This document shows positions 1 to 5,666 of a stretch of 7,637 nucleotides of DNA, in pieces. This DNA comes from Paracoccaceae bacterium (GTDB lineage Bacteria; Pseudomonadota; Alphaproteobacteria; Rhodobacterales; Rhodobacteraceae). Where the stretch lies: positions 3,306 to 10,942 of the forward strand of contig DQCI01000004.1 of assembly GCA_003545125.1 (NCBI GenBank), in the 5' to 3' direction. The stretch's first letter is position 1. Each line of letters opens with the position of its first letter. The notes under the pieces were generated by a model. That model was not told the origin of the DNA, made no database searches, and saw nothing but the letters and a program-made list of their open reading frames with translations. The position numbers and the translations under genes are program-made.

Positions 1-279
1 TATGCCCTCACCATCACCAACCCGATGACCATCCTCGCCTTCGCAGGGCTGGTCGCGGGATTAGGCGCCGCCGCCGCGTCGCAACCCGGCGCGGCTTACG
101 TGCTGGTCGCCGGCGTTTTTTCAGGCTCGCTCCTGTGGTGGGTCTTTCTCGCCTCTGCCACCGCCCTCGCCCGCACCAGGGTCACCGCGAGGGTCACCCG
201 CTGGCTTGATCTCGGCTCTGGCGCGGTGCTGTTGATCTGGGGGCTGCGGATTGCTTGGGGCGCGCTGGCCACGGCCTGA
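1..279 (+). CDS. LysE/RhtB-family exporter, C-terminal part (5' end outside window)
   Basis: The reading frame is open from base 1 (Tyr-Ala-Leu-Thr...) to a TGA at 277-279, leaving 92 residues with no start in view. The first residues, LTITNPMTILAF, match the conserved Asn-Pro segment that opens the second half of LysE/RhtB translocators. Two further hydrophobic stretches follow, at about residues 33-52 and 70-88 of the fragment, as expected for the last membrane helices. LysE-family proteins are inner-membrane exporters of amino acids and related small metabolites; the substrate cannot be read from this part. An internal ATG at 25 is in frame but lies within the conserved motif, so it is not a likely start. 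The gene runs convergently toward the DsrC-like gene. A second, full-length family member lies at 4818-5414, but the two differ clearly in sequence, so this is not a recent duplication. Confidence 0.85.
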   Translation, partial: YALTITNPMTILAFAGLVAGLGAAAASQPGAAYVLVAGVFSGSLLWWVFLASATALARTRVTARVTRWLDLGSGAVLLIWGLRIAWGALATA

Positions 280-296
280 CCCAAGCACCGGGGCCC

Positions 297-349
297 GCTT
301 TTTCTTGGCAGCAATACTCGCCGGGGATCCGGGGGGGCAAAACCCCGGC
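297..349 (-). terminator. Stem-loop with T/A-containing tail, possible terminator of the DsrC-like gene
   Basis: Read on the minus strand, GCCGGGG (349-343) and CCCCGGC (326-320) form perfect 7-bp arms around a 16-nt loop. Shorter stems using CCGGGG at 329-334 are also possible. The stem is followed by GAGTATTGCTGCCAAG, a partly T-rich tail rather than a clean U-run. From memory, a hairpin followed by a GAGTATT...CCAAGA sequence recurs downstream of genes in Rhodobacterales, which supports a terminator role, but I cannot verify this here. On the plus strand the same region ends the LysE-type gene, with five Ts at 299-303 after a GC-rich block. Confidence 0.4.
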
Positions 350-417
350 ACGAGACCGGACAGGTCGAACGACGCCCGGAGCCACGCGCACCTTTCGCAA
401 CTGGCGCCAGGGCCACC

Positions 418-433
418 GCGGCCCGCGGGCCGC
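418..433. repeat. Perfect 16-bp palindrome directly after the DsrC-like stop codon
   Basis: GCGGCCCGCGGGCCGC equals its own reverse complement. As RNA it can fold into a 6-bp all-GC stem with a CGCG loop. It starts 3 nt beyond the TAG stop (439-437) of the minus-strand gene. No U-run follows, so it is not a textbook terminator; it may protect or pause the transcript end. Confidence 0.5.
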
Positions 434-436
434 CCT

Positions 437-799
437 CTACCCGGTCGACCAGGCCCGGGGCTGGCGCATGCCTGCAATCCGGATCGCCTGGCCCACGTAG
501 CCGTAGGGAAACAGCCGGAACAGCTCCTCCCGCCCCGCCTGCTTGCCCGTGGCCCCGCCGAGGAGTTTCATCGCGAACCGCGCATCGGGCATGACCCCAT
601 GGTCGGCCTCTTCCGCCCGGATCCAACGGATCAGCGCCCAGTGCCGCTCGCCCAGATCGATCCCTTCCTGGCCCGCCACGTATTCGGCGAACCCGTCGGT
701 CCAGTCGGCGGGATCGGTGAGATAGCCATGTCCGTCGACCGTGAACTGCTCCCCGTTCAGGAGCGTCAGCTGCGTAGGCACTTCCGCGACAGCGCGCAT
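437..799 (-). CDS. DsrC/TusE/DsvC-family protein lacking both redox cysteines (RspA-type)
   Basis: The 120-residue product has the DsrC/TusE fold signature in order: GHGYLTDPADWTDGFAE (about 23-39), EGIDLGERHW (45-54), IRWIRAEEADHGVMPDARF (57-75) and LFPYGYVGQAIRIAGMRQPRAW (95-117). True DsrC/TusE proteins carry sulfur on a near-terminal cysteine (CysA), and DsrC has a second cysteine 11 residues earlier (CysB). Here the equivalent positions are Trp117 and Ile106, and the protein has no cysteine at all, so it cannot act as a persulfide or trisulfide carrier. Such family members have been grouped as RspA, thought to be regulatory. The start at ATG 799 is chosen because GGAGGGA (811-805) lies 5 nt upstream; upstream ATGs at 817 and 829 lack a site and would overlap the preceding gene. 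It follows the acyl-CoA synthetase stop by 1 nt, so translation is probably coupled. Family assignment is firm, role is not. Confidence 0.88.
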   Translation of the reverse strand: MRAVAEVPTQLTLLNGEQFTVDGHGYLTDPADWTDGFAEYVAGQEGIDLGERHWALIRWIRAEEADHGVMPDARFAMKLLGGATGKQAGREELFRLFPYGYVGQAIRIAGMRQPRAWSTG

Positions 800-800
800 C

Positions 801-2702
801 TCAGTCCCTCCATTCATGCGGAATTGCAAACTCGCCCAGCGCCTTTTTGACCGCGGCGCGGTCCGCCGCCGGCCCCGCCTCGAGCCGCGCGGTCAGGCCA
901 CGCTTCTTCGAATCCATCACCTCGGCGACCTTGGCGTCCAGCCCGGCGTCGGCCAGGGCCGCGTTGAACACCCGGGCGATCGCCTCCTTGCGCAGCTCCG
1001 GCTTGAACACCTTGCCGACGGCGGTCTTGGGCAGCTCGTCGACGATCGCGATATGCTTCGGCACGGCGGCGCGTTCGTGGATGTGCTTGGCCGCGAACGC
1101 CCTGAGCTCCTCCACCGTCACCTCGGCCCCCTCGACGAGCTCGACATAGACGCACGGCAACTCGCCCGCGAACGAGTCCGGCTGACCGATGGCCCCCGCC
1201 ATCGCCACCGCCGGATGCGCCGCCAGCGCCTCCTCGATCTCCGCCGGGTCGATGTTGTGGCCGCCACGGATGATCACGTCCTTCGCGCGGCCGGTGATCC
1301 AGAGATAGCCGTCTTCATCGAGCCGGCCGAGATCGCCCGTGCGCAGAAACCGGTTCGCCGCATAGAGCCCGCGGTTCTTCGCGGGCTCGGTGTAGGTGTG
1401 GCCGACGTAGACGCCGGGGCTCGAGACGCAGATCTCGCCCACCTCGTCGATGCCGCAGTCCTTCAGAACGGTGCCGTCGCCGTCGCAGTGCAATATCCGC
1501 ACGTCGGTGTAGGGCAACGGCACGCCGACCGAGCCGATTTTCTTCTTGCCCTCACCCATCGGGTTGCAGGAGACGAGGCAGGTGGCCTCGGTGAGCCCGT
1601 AGCCTTCGAGGAGCGTGACGTCGGTCGCCTTCTCGAACCGGTTGAACAGCTCTACCGGCAAGGGCGCGGAACCCGACACCACGATCTTTAGCGAGGAGAC
1701 ATCGGCATCGACGGCACGCTGCATCTTGGCGGCGATGGCGGTCGGCACGGTGAGCACGAAGGTTATCCCCCAGCGCTCAACCAGCTTCCAGAAATTGTCG
1801 AACACCCCGTCGCCGCGGTAGCCGGCCGGTGTCGGAAAGACGACGTGGCAGCCGTTCGTCAGCGCCGCCATGACCTCAACCTGCACGGCAAAGACATGAA
1901 ACAGCGGCAGGGCGCAGATCAGCACGTCTTCAGTGTCGAACAGAAGGTTCGCCCCCAGCCAGCCGTTGTAGACCATCCCCGAATAAAGATGCTGCACCAC
2001 CTTCGGCCGCCCCGTGGTGCCGCCGGTATGGAACAGCGCCGCGACCCGGTCGCCGGCGCTGTCGGAAAAGGTGAGCGTGGTGGGCTGCCCGCGCAGCGCC
2101 CGATAGAAATTCTGCACCGGCAGCCCATGCGTCGGTTTCACCCGGGGCCGGATGATCGGCACGATCCAGCTTTTCGGGAAGGTCAGGTAGCGGTTCAGAT
2201 CGACCTCGAGCACGTGCTCGACCGTCTTCGCCTGAGCCACCGCGGCATGGACCTTCTGGGCCACGTCGGTCTTGGGGAAGCCCTTCAACGTCACCACGAC
2301 CTTGGCCTTGGTCTCGTCGAGGATGGTGGTGATGTTCTCAGCATCGAGCAGCGCGTTGATCGGTGCGACCACGCCGGCGATCGTCCCGCCGATCAGCGCA
2401 AACAACGTCTCGTTTGAATTCGGCAGCACAAAGGCGACGGTGTCGGTCTCATTGATGCCGAGGCTCCGAAACAGGTTCGCCGCCTGCACCGCCCGGTCAT
2501 GAAACGCGGTCCAGGTGAGTGTCTCGGCCCGGTCCTGCGGCCCCGAGGTGATCTGGAAGGAAAATGCCGGACGGGTCCCGTGCGCCGCCACCGTCCGGCT
2601 CAGGAGCTGGTAGATGGTCTTCGGCATCTGCCGCGCGTCCCAGGACATTTCGTCCTGGATCCGGTCGCGGTCAGCGGCCTCCAAAAATGGATAGCGCGGC
2701 AT
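801..2702 (-). CDS. Acyl-CoA synthetase (AMP-forming, ANL superfamily)
   Basis: This 633-residue enzyme activates a carboxylic acid with ATP to an acyl-adenylate and transfers it to coenzyme A. All core motifs are present: the phosphate loop TGGTTGRPK (226-234), the aromatic/adenine motif GYGLTEAT (367-374), RTGD (454-457), the hinge region GRAKDVIIRGGHNI (471-484) and LPKTAVGK (557-564) with the expected catalytic lysine Lys564. About 65 residues follow the catalytic lysine, somewhat longer than in short-chain ligases. There is no signal peptide, so it is probably cytosolic or membrane-associated. The acid cannot be deduced; medium/long-chain or aromatic acids are all possible. The ATG at 2702 is preceded by GGGGAAGAG (2714-2706). 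Upstream, 73 bp away on the same strand, is an ABC exporter gene; downstream, 1 nt away, is the DsrC-like gene, forming a two-gene unit. Confidence 0.92.
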   Translation of the reverse strand: MPRYPFLEAADRDRIQDEMSWDARQMPKTIYQLLSRTVAAHGTRPAFSFQITSGPQDRAETLTWTAFHDRAVQAANLFRSLGINETDTVAFVLPNSNETLFALIGGTIAGVVAPINALLDAENITTILDETKAKVVVTLKGFPKTDVAQKVHAAVAQAKTVEHVLEVDLNRYLTFPKSWIVPIIRPRVKPTHGLPVQNFYRALRGQPTTLTFSDSAGDRVAALFHTGGTTGRPKVVQHLYSGMVYNGWLGANLLFDTEDVLICALPLFHVFAVQVEVMAALTNGCHVVFPTPAGYRGDGVFDNFWKLVERWGITFVLTVPTAIAAKMQRAVDADVSSLKIVVSGSAPLPVELFNRFEKATDVTLLEGYGLTEATCLVSCNPMGEGKKKIGSVGVPLPYTDVRILHCDGDGTVLKDCGIDEVGEICVSSPGVYVGHTYTEPAKNRGLYAANRFLRTGDLGRLDEDGYLWITGRAKDVIIRGGHNIDPAEIEEALAAHPAVAMAGAIGQPDSFAGELPCVYVELVEGAEVTVEELRAFAAKHIHERAAVPKHIAIVDELPKTAVGKVFKPELRKEAIARVFNAALADAGLDAKVAEVMDSKKRGLTARLEAGPAADRAAVKKALGEFAIPHEWRD

Positions 2703-2775
2703 CTGCTCTTCCCCGTCTGTTGTTCTTCCCTAAGGGAAAGATGGAGAGAAATGCCGCCAGCGGCAAGGGTGGTTG
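2703..2775 (-). promoter_or_regulatory. Short intergenic leader of the acyl-CoA synthetase, with palindrome and hairpin
   Basis: Between the ABC gene stop and the synthetase start lie two small dyads. TTCCC-TTA-GGGAA (2738-2726 on the minus strand) is a 5-3-5 palindrome a few bases upstream of the ribosome site, in a position where an operator could sit. TTGCCG at 2766-2761 with CATCTT 17 nt downstream is a weak -35/-10 candidate. None of this proves an independent promoter. Confidence 0.25.
2743..2765 (-). terminator. Weak hairpin after the ABC exporter gene
   Basis: On the minus strand TGCCG (2765-2761), loop CTGG, CGGCA (2756-2752) is followed by TTTCTCTCC. It begins 10 nt past the ABC stop codon. 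The stem is only 5 bp and the T-run is interrupted, so it would give at most partial termination and may allow read-through into the acyl-CoA synthetase. Confidence 0.3.
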
Positions 2776-4569
2776 CTACTCGGCCGCCAGCCCTTCGGTG
2801 AACTGGAGCCGGGCGAGCCGGGCATAGAGCCCGTCTTCGGCCACCAGGTCGTCATGCGTGCCCTGGGCCACGATCCGGCCCTCGTCGAACACCACGATCC
2901 GGTCGGCCTTCTTCACCGTGGCCAGGCGGTGGGCGATGATCAGCGTGGTGCGGTCCTTGGCCATCTCGTCGACCGCGTTCTGCACCGCGCGCTCGCTCTC
3001 GGCGTCGAGCGCGCTGGTCGCCTCGTCGAGCAGCAGGATCGGCGCATCGCGCAGGACGGCGCGGGCAATGGCGATGCGCTGCTTCTGGCCGCCCGAGAGC
3101 ATCACCCCGCGCTCGCCGACGAAGCTTTCGTAGCCGTCGGGAAGCTTCTGGAGAAACTCATCGGCGGCGGCCGCCTTGGCGGCGGCTACCACCTCGTCGT
3201 CGCTCGCCTCCGGACGGCCGAAGCGGATGTTCTCGCGCGCCGTATCGGCAAAGATGACCGCATCCTGCGGCACCAGCGCGATCTGCCGGCGGAAGTCGGC
3301 GCGCGACATCGTGCGCAGATCGACCCCGTCGATCAGCACCGCCCCGTCGGTCGGGTCGTAGAAGCGTTGGAGAAGCTGGATGATGGTCGATTTGCCCGCC
3401 CCCGAGGGACCGACCAGCGCCACCGTCTCGCCGGGCTCCACATGCAGATGCACATGGTCGAGCGCGAGGTGATCGGGCCGCGCGGGGTAGCGGAAGTTGA
3501 CGTTGTCGAACAGGATCTCGCCCGCCACCGGCTCCGGGACGGGTTTCGGCGCTGTCGGGTCCTTCACGCTGTCCTCGGCGGTCAGCAGCTCCACCAGCCG
3601 TTCGGTGGCTCCGGCGGCGCGTTGCAGTTCCGACCAGATCTCGCTAAGCGCGCCGACGGCCCCCGCGGTCATGATCGCATAGATCACGAATTGCACCAGC
3701 GCGCCGATGGTCATGTCGCCCCCGCGCACGTCGCGCGCGCCGATCCAAAGCACGCCGACCACGCCCGTGAAGATCAGAGAGATCACGATCACCGTCATCA
3801 GCGCCCGGGTCCAGACCCGGCGCTTTGCCGATTGGAACGCCTCCTCGGTCACCTCCCGGAAGGTGGCCCGTGAGGGCCCTTCGTGGGTAAAGGCCTGCAC
3901 GGTTTGCACCGACAACAGCGCCTCCGAGGCGTTGCCCGACGACTTGGCGATCCAGTCCTGATTTTCGCGGCCCAGCACCCGGAGCCTGCGGCCAAGCACG
4001 ACGATCGGCACGATCACCAACGGCACGACCAGCAGGACCAGGCCGGTGAGCTTGGCCGAGGTGAGCAGCAGCATGATGCCCCCGCCGATCAGGATCAGCG
4101 CGTTGCGCAGCGCTACCGACACCGAGGAGCCGATCACGCTGAGGATCAGCGTCGTGTCGGTGGTGATCCGGCTCAGGACCTCGCCGGTCATGATCTTTTC
4201 GTAAAACGCCGGGGAAAGCCCGATCACCCGGGAAAATACCGCCTCGCGAATGTCGGCCACCACCCGCTCGCCGAGCCGCGTGACCAGGTAGTAGCGCACG
4301 CCCGTGCCCAGTGCGAGCGCGACCGCGACGCCGAGGGCGGCAAGGAAATACTGGTCGAGCAGTGCGCTGGCCGAGGTCTCGAACCCGTCGACCACGCGGC
4401 GCACGGCGATCGGCAGGATCAGGCTGATTCCGGCGGTGAACACCAAAGCCACCAGTGCGGCCGCTAGAATGAGCTTGTAGGGCCTGAGAAACGGCCAGAG
4501 CTCGCCAAGCGCGCCGACGCGTTTCGACTTGTCGCGGTCTTCGGTATCGACCCGTCCCCGTGGCGGCAT
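2776..4569 (-). CDS. ABC exporter half-transporter (MsbA-like permease fused to ATPase)
   Basis: This 597-residue protein has an N-terminal type I exporter membrane domain (helices around residues 33-55, 75-97, 145-190, 255-280 and 288-308) followed by a complete ATPase domain from about 350. Walker A is GPSGAGKST (387-395), the Q-loop glutamine is Gln435, the signature is LSGGQ (491-495), Walker B is ILLLDE with catalytic Glu516, the D-loop is SALD (519-522) and the switch histidine is His547. It should act as a homodimer, or with a partner not seen here, to export lipids or hydrophobic compounds across the inner membrane; the substrate is not readable. The start is set at ATG 4569, where GAGGAG (4582-4577) lies 7 nt upstream; an in-frame GTG at 4584 overlaps that site and is unlikely. 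It is the first gene of the minus-strand run and faces away from the LysE gene at 4818. Confidence 0.93.
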   Translation of the reverse strand: MPPRGRVDTEDRDKSKRVGALGELWPFLRPYKLILAAALVALVFTAGISLILPIAVRRVVDGFETSASALLDQYFLAALGVAVALALGTGVRYYLVTRLGERVVADIREAVFSRVIGLSPAFYEKIMTGEVLSRITTDTTLILSVIGSSVSVALRNALILIGGGIMLLLTSAKLTGLVLLVVPLVIVPIVVLGRRLRVLGRENQDWIAKSSGNASEALLSVQTVQAFTHEGPSRATFREVTEEAFQSAKRRVWTRALMTVIVISLIFTGVVGVLWIGARDVRGGDMTIGALVQFVIYAIMTAGAVGALSEIWSELQRAAGATERLVELLTAEDSVKDPTAPKPVPEPVAGEILFDNVNFRYPARPDHLALDHVHLHVEPGETVALVGPSGAGKSTIIQLLQRFYDPTDGAVLIDGVDLRTMSRADFRRQIALVPQDAVIFADTARENIRFGRPEASDDEVVAAAKAAAADEFLQKLPDGYESFVGERGVMLSGGQKQRIAIARAVLRDAPILLLDEATSALDAESERAVQNAVDEMAKDRTTLIIAHRLATVKKADRIVVFDEGRIVAQGTHDDLVAEDGLYARLARLQFTEGLAAE

Positions 4570-4597
4570 GTTGGCGCTCCTCACCGGAGCGAAAACG

Positions 4598-4620
4598 GAT
4601 CAGACCATGAGGGTCGGATC
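4598..4620 (-). repeat. 9-bp inverted repeat in the 5' leader of the ABC exporter gene
   Basis: GATCAGACC (4598-4606) and GGTCGGATC (4612-4620) are reverse complements except for one position and are separated by 5 bases. The dyad ends 29 bases upstream of the ABC start codon and about 15 bases from its ribosome site, so it could be an operator or an RNA hairpin in the leader. Confidence 0.4.
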
Positions 4621-4705
4621 TCAGGGTTTCGCTCCAACTCCTGATCTGCTGCAGGGTGAGATAACGGCCCGGGGCCGCCGGGGCAAGGTGCGCAACAGTA
4701 CGCGC

Positions 4706-4715
4706 CGAAATTTCG
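4706..4715. repeat. Palindrome CGAAATTTCG in the divergent promoter region
   Basis: A perfect 10-bp palindrome with an A/T core stands out in a G+C-rich gap and is flanked by CGCC/GGCG-type arms (4703-4720). It lies about 100 bp upstream of the LysE start and 137 bp upstream of the ABC start, where a regulator could control either gene. No regulator gene is adjacent within the window. Confidence 0.35.
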
Positions 4716-4736
4716 CGGCGTTCGCGACGCGTTCCG

Positions 4737-4757
4737 GGGAATGCGAAAGGGAATGCG
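4737..4757. repeat. Direct repeat GGGAATGCG x2, with inverted partial copy
   Basis: GGGAATGCG occurs exactly at 4737-4745 and 4749-4757, a 12-bp period (about one helical turn). GCGTTCC at 4729-4735 is a near reverse complement of GGAATGC (6 of 7). One-turn spacing is typical of sites bound by protein on one DNA face, so this is a candidate operator 60-80 bp upstream of the LysE start codon. Confidence 0.35.
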
Positions 4758-4801
4758 CAGGAAACGGGTCGATCGGGGCAAGGCGATCTGTTTGCCTCGC
4801 G

Positions 4802-4809
4802 AAAGGAGG
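4802..4809 (+). promoter_or_regulatory. Strong ribosome binding site of the LysE gene
   Basis: AAAGGAGG, near-perfect complement of the 16S rRNA 3' end, sits 8 nt before ATG 4818 and fixes this start. Confidence 0.85.
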
Positions 4810-4817
4810 CCGACCCG

Positions 4818-5414
4818 ATGTTCGAGATGACCCTTGCCCTGGTGCTTTTCCTGTTTCCCCTCGCCTACAGCCCGGGGCCGGGAAACATGTTCTTCGCCGC
4901 GGGCGCTGCCCGCTTCGGGTTTCGCGCGACGTTGCCCGCGAGCGCCGGGTACCACGTCGCGACCTGGGTGGTGACCGCCGCAATCGGTCTCGGGCTGGTG
5001 ACGACGCTCGAAACCGCGCCTGGGCTGTTTCAGGCGCTCAAACTGGCCGGCGCGGCCTACGTCTTTCGGATCGCGGCCAGATTCCTCGGCGCGGGTGTGG
5101 CGGAAGACGCGCCCGACGCGCGGCCCGCGACGTTTCGCGACGGCGCGGTGCTCCTGCTGCTGAACCCCAAGGCCTACGTGATCATCGCGCTGATGTTCAC
5201 CCAGTTCCTCGACGGCGATGCGGGTTCGGCGCTGATAACGGTGATCGCGATCACCAGCATCTTCACACTCAACAACCTGATTGCCTTCTCGCTCTGGTCC
5301 TTGGCCGGCGCGCAGTTGGCGCGCGCCTTCGCTCATGCCGCCAGCGCACGGGCGCTCAACCTGACCTTCGGCGCCATCCTCGCGTCGGTCGCGCTGTGGA
5401 TGGTTCTGGCTTGA
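4818..5414 (+). CDS. LysE/RhtB-family amino-acid-type exporter
   Basis: This complete 198-residue membrane protein is close to the usual family length of about 205. The N-terminal helix leads into SPGPGNMFF (18-26), the hallmark motif of LysE/RhtB translocators. KLAGAAYVFRIAARFL (75-90) matches the conserved Gly-Ala-Ala-Tyr segment, although the usual Tyr-Leu-Gly-Trp part is changed to Val-Phe-Arg-Ile. LLLLNPKAYVI (112-122) is the second family motif, and further hydrophobic helices run to the C-terminus. The family exports amino acids, homoserine/threonine or related metabolites through the inner membrane; the substrate is unknown. No LysR/ArgP-like regulator is next to it, unlike classic lysE. 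The gene stands alone on the plus strand, facing away from the ABC exporter gene and converging with the broken small gene and ilvD. Its stop codon lies in a hairpin shared with the convergent small gene. Confidence 0.92.
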   Translation: MFEMTLALVLFLFPLAYSPGPGNMFFAAGAARFGFRATLPASAGYHVATWVVTAAIGLGLVTTLETAPGLFQALKLAGAAYVFRIAARFLGAGVAEDAPDARPATFRDGAVLLLLNPKAYVIIALMFTQFLDGDAGSALITVIAITSIFTLNNLIAFSLWSLAGAQLARAFAHAASARALNLTFGAILASVALWMVLA

Positions 5415-5427
5415 GCCGCCGGGCTCA
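5412..5427. terminator. Hairpin enclosing the stop codons of two convergent genes
   Basis: TGAGCC (5412-5417) and GGCTCA (5422-5427) are perfect 6-bp arms around GCCG. The first TGA is the LysE stop; the TGA on the opposite strand (5427-5425) is the stop of the restored small membrane gene. No T-run follows on either side, so termination strength is doubtful. Confidence 0.35.
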
Positions 5428-5644
5428 GCTGCTGCGGCTCTCCTTCAGGAGCAGATAGAGCCCCATCCCCGCCCAGGATCCCCGCCCAGGCGATGATCAG
5501 CATACCGGCGATCGCGATCAACCAGACGCGGAGCGGCGACATCGGCTCGATAGCCTGCGCCGCCGCGACCTCCTGCATTTTGTCCCAGCGCCAGAACGCT
5601 GCGGCGACCCCGGCAAATGTCGCGGCGGCCACTGTCGTACCCAT
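5425..5644 (-). pseudogene. Small membrane protein gene frameshifted by a 13-bp tandem duplication
   Basis: From ATG 5644 the frame reads MGTTVAAATFAGVAAAFW..., then MSPLRVWLIAIAGMLIIAWAG, a clear transmembrane helix. At that point ATCCCCGCCCAGG (plus strand) is present twice back to back (5465-5477, 5478-5490). Removing one copy joins the helix in frame to MGLYLLLKESRSS and a stop at 5427-5425, giving a 68-residue protein with one long C-terminal membrane segment and a basic tail. With both copies the frame shifts and runs on to 5333, 82 bp into the LysE gene on the opposite strand, giving a 103-residue product whose tail looks like out-of-frame sequence. The start is uncertain: AAGGA lies only 1 nt before ATG 5644, and Met5575 or Met5542 are alternatives. 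I do not recognise the family. It lies 73 bp downstream of ilvD on the same strand. A sequencing or assembly error is possible. Confidence 0.55.
5465..5490. repeat. Exact 13-bp tandem duplication
   Basis: ATCCCCGCCCAGG is repeated twice with no spacer (5465-5477 and 5478-5490). The unit length is not a multiple of three and it sits in the coding part of the small minus-strand membrane protein, breaking its frame. Confidence 0.95.
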
Positions 5645-5666
5645 GTCCTTGCGAGGATGGACAGAA

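Larger units (their letters stand above)
280..436. other. Convergent intergenic region, GC-rich palindromes, no gene
   Basis: This stretch separates the end of the LysE-type gene (plus strand) from the end of the DsrC-like gene (minus strand). Short open frames cross it, but none has a ribosome site or resembles a protein. It holds a 7-bp inverted repeat (320-326 with 343-349), a 5-T run at 299-303, a 10-bp palindrome CTGGCGCCAG at 401-410 and a perfect 16-bp palindrome at 418-433 beside the DsrC-like stop codon. Convergent layout plus these stems suggest transcription ends here from both sides. Confidence 0.6.
4570..4817. promoter_or_regulatory. Divergent intergenic region between the ABC exporter and LysE genes
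   Basis: This 248-bp gap must contain the promoters for both outward-facing genes. Visible elements are an inverted repeat GATCAGACC/GGTCGGATC (4598-4606 and 4612-4620, one mismatch) in the ABC leader, a perfect palindrome CGAAATTTCG (4706-4715) inside CGCCG...CGGCG, and the 9-bp direct repeat GGGAATGCG at 4737-4745 and 4749-4757. A weak minus-strand promoter candidate is TTGCCC (4685-4680) with TATCTC 17 nt downstream. No clear sigma-70 promoter stands out for the LysE gene, and I see no convincing coding sequence. Confidence 0.45.

Noticed and set aside
437..829. Upstream starts (829 and 817) for the DsrC-like gene
   Set aside because: They lack a ribosome site and overlap the acyl-CoA synthetase, while ATG 799 has GGAGGGA at ideal distance and begins at the usual family N-terminus.
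741..1691. 316-codon open frame on the plus strand
   Set aside because: It lies antisense to the acyl-CoA synthetase, whose motifs are complete; the product is rich in Arg, His, Asp and Leu as expected for a high-GC antisense shadow, with no ribosome site.
2773..3873. 366-codon open frame on the plus strand
   Set aside because: Antisense to the ATPase domain of the ABC exporter; low-complexity Arg/His/Asp composition and no recognisable domain.
4581..5336. 251-codon minus-strand frame across the divergent promoter region
   Set aside because: Antisense to LysE, Arg/Gly/Glu-rich, with no family resemblance and its end near the ABC gene's ribosome site.
1..5414. Possible duplication of LysE genes flanking the minus-strand block
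   Set aside because: The C-terminal halves of the two proteins differ strongly and the flanking DNA shows no shared sequence, so they are distinct members of a large family rather than a transposed or duplicated pair.
4529..5458. 309-codon plus-strand frame overlapping the LysE gene
   Set aside because: It is an out-of-frame reading of the LysE gene and its upstream region; the LysE frame has the family motifs and the strong ribosome site.
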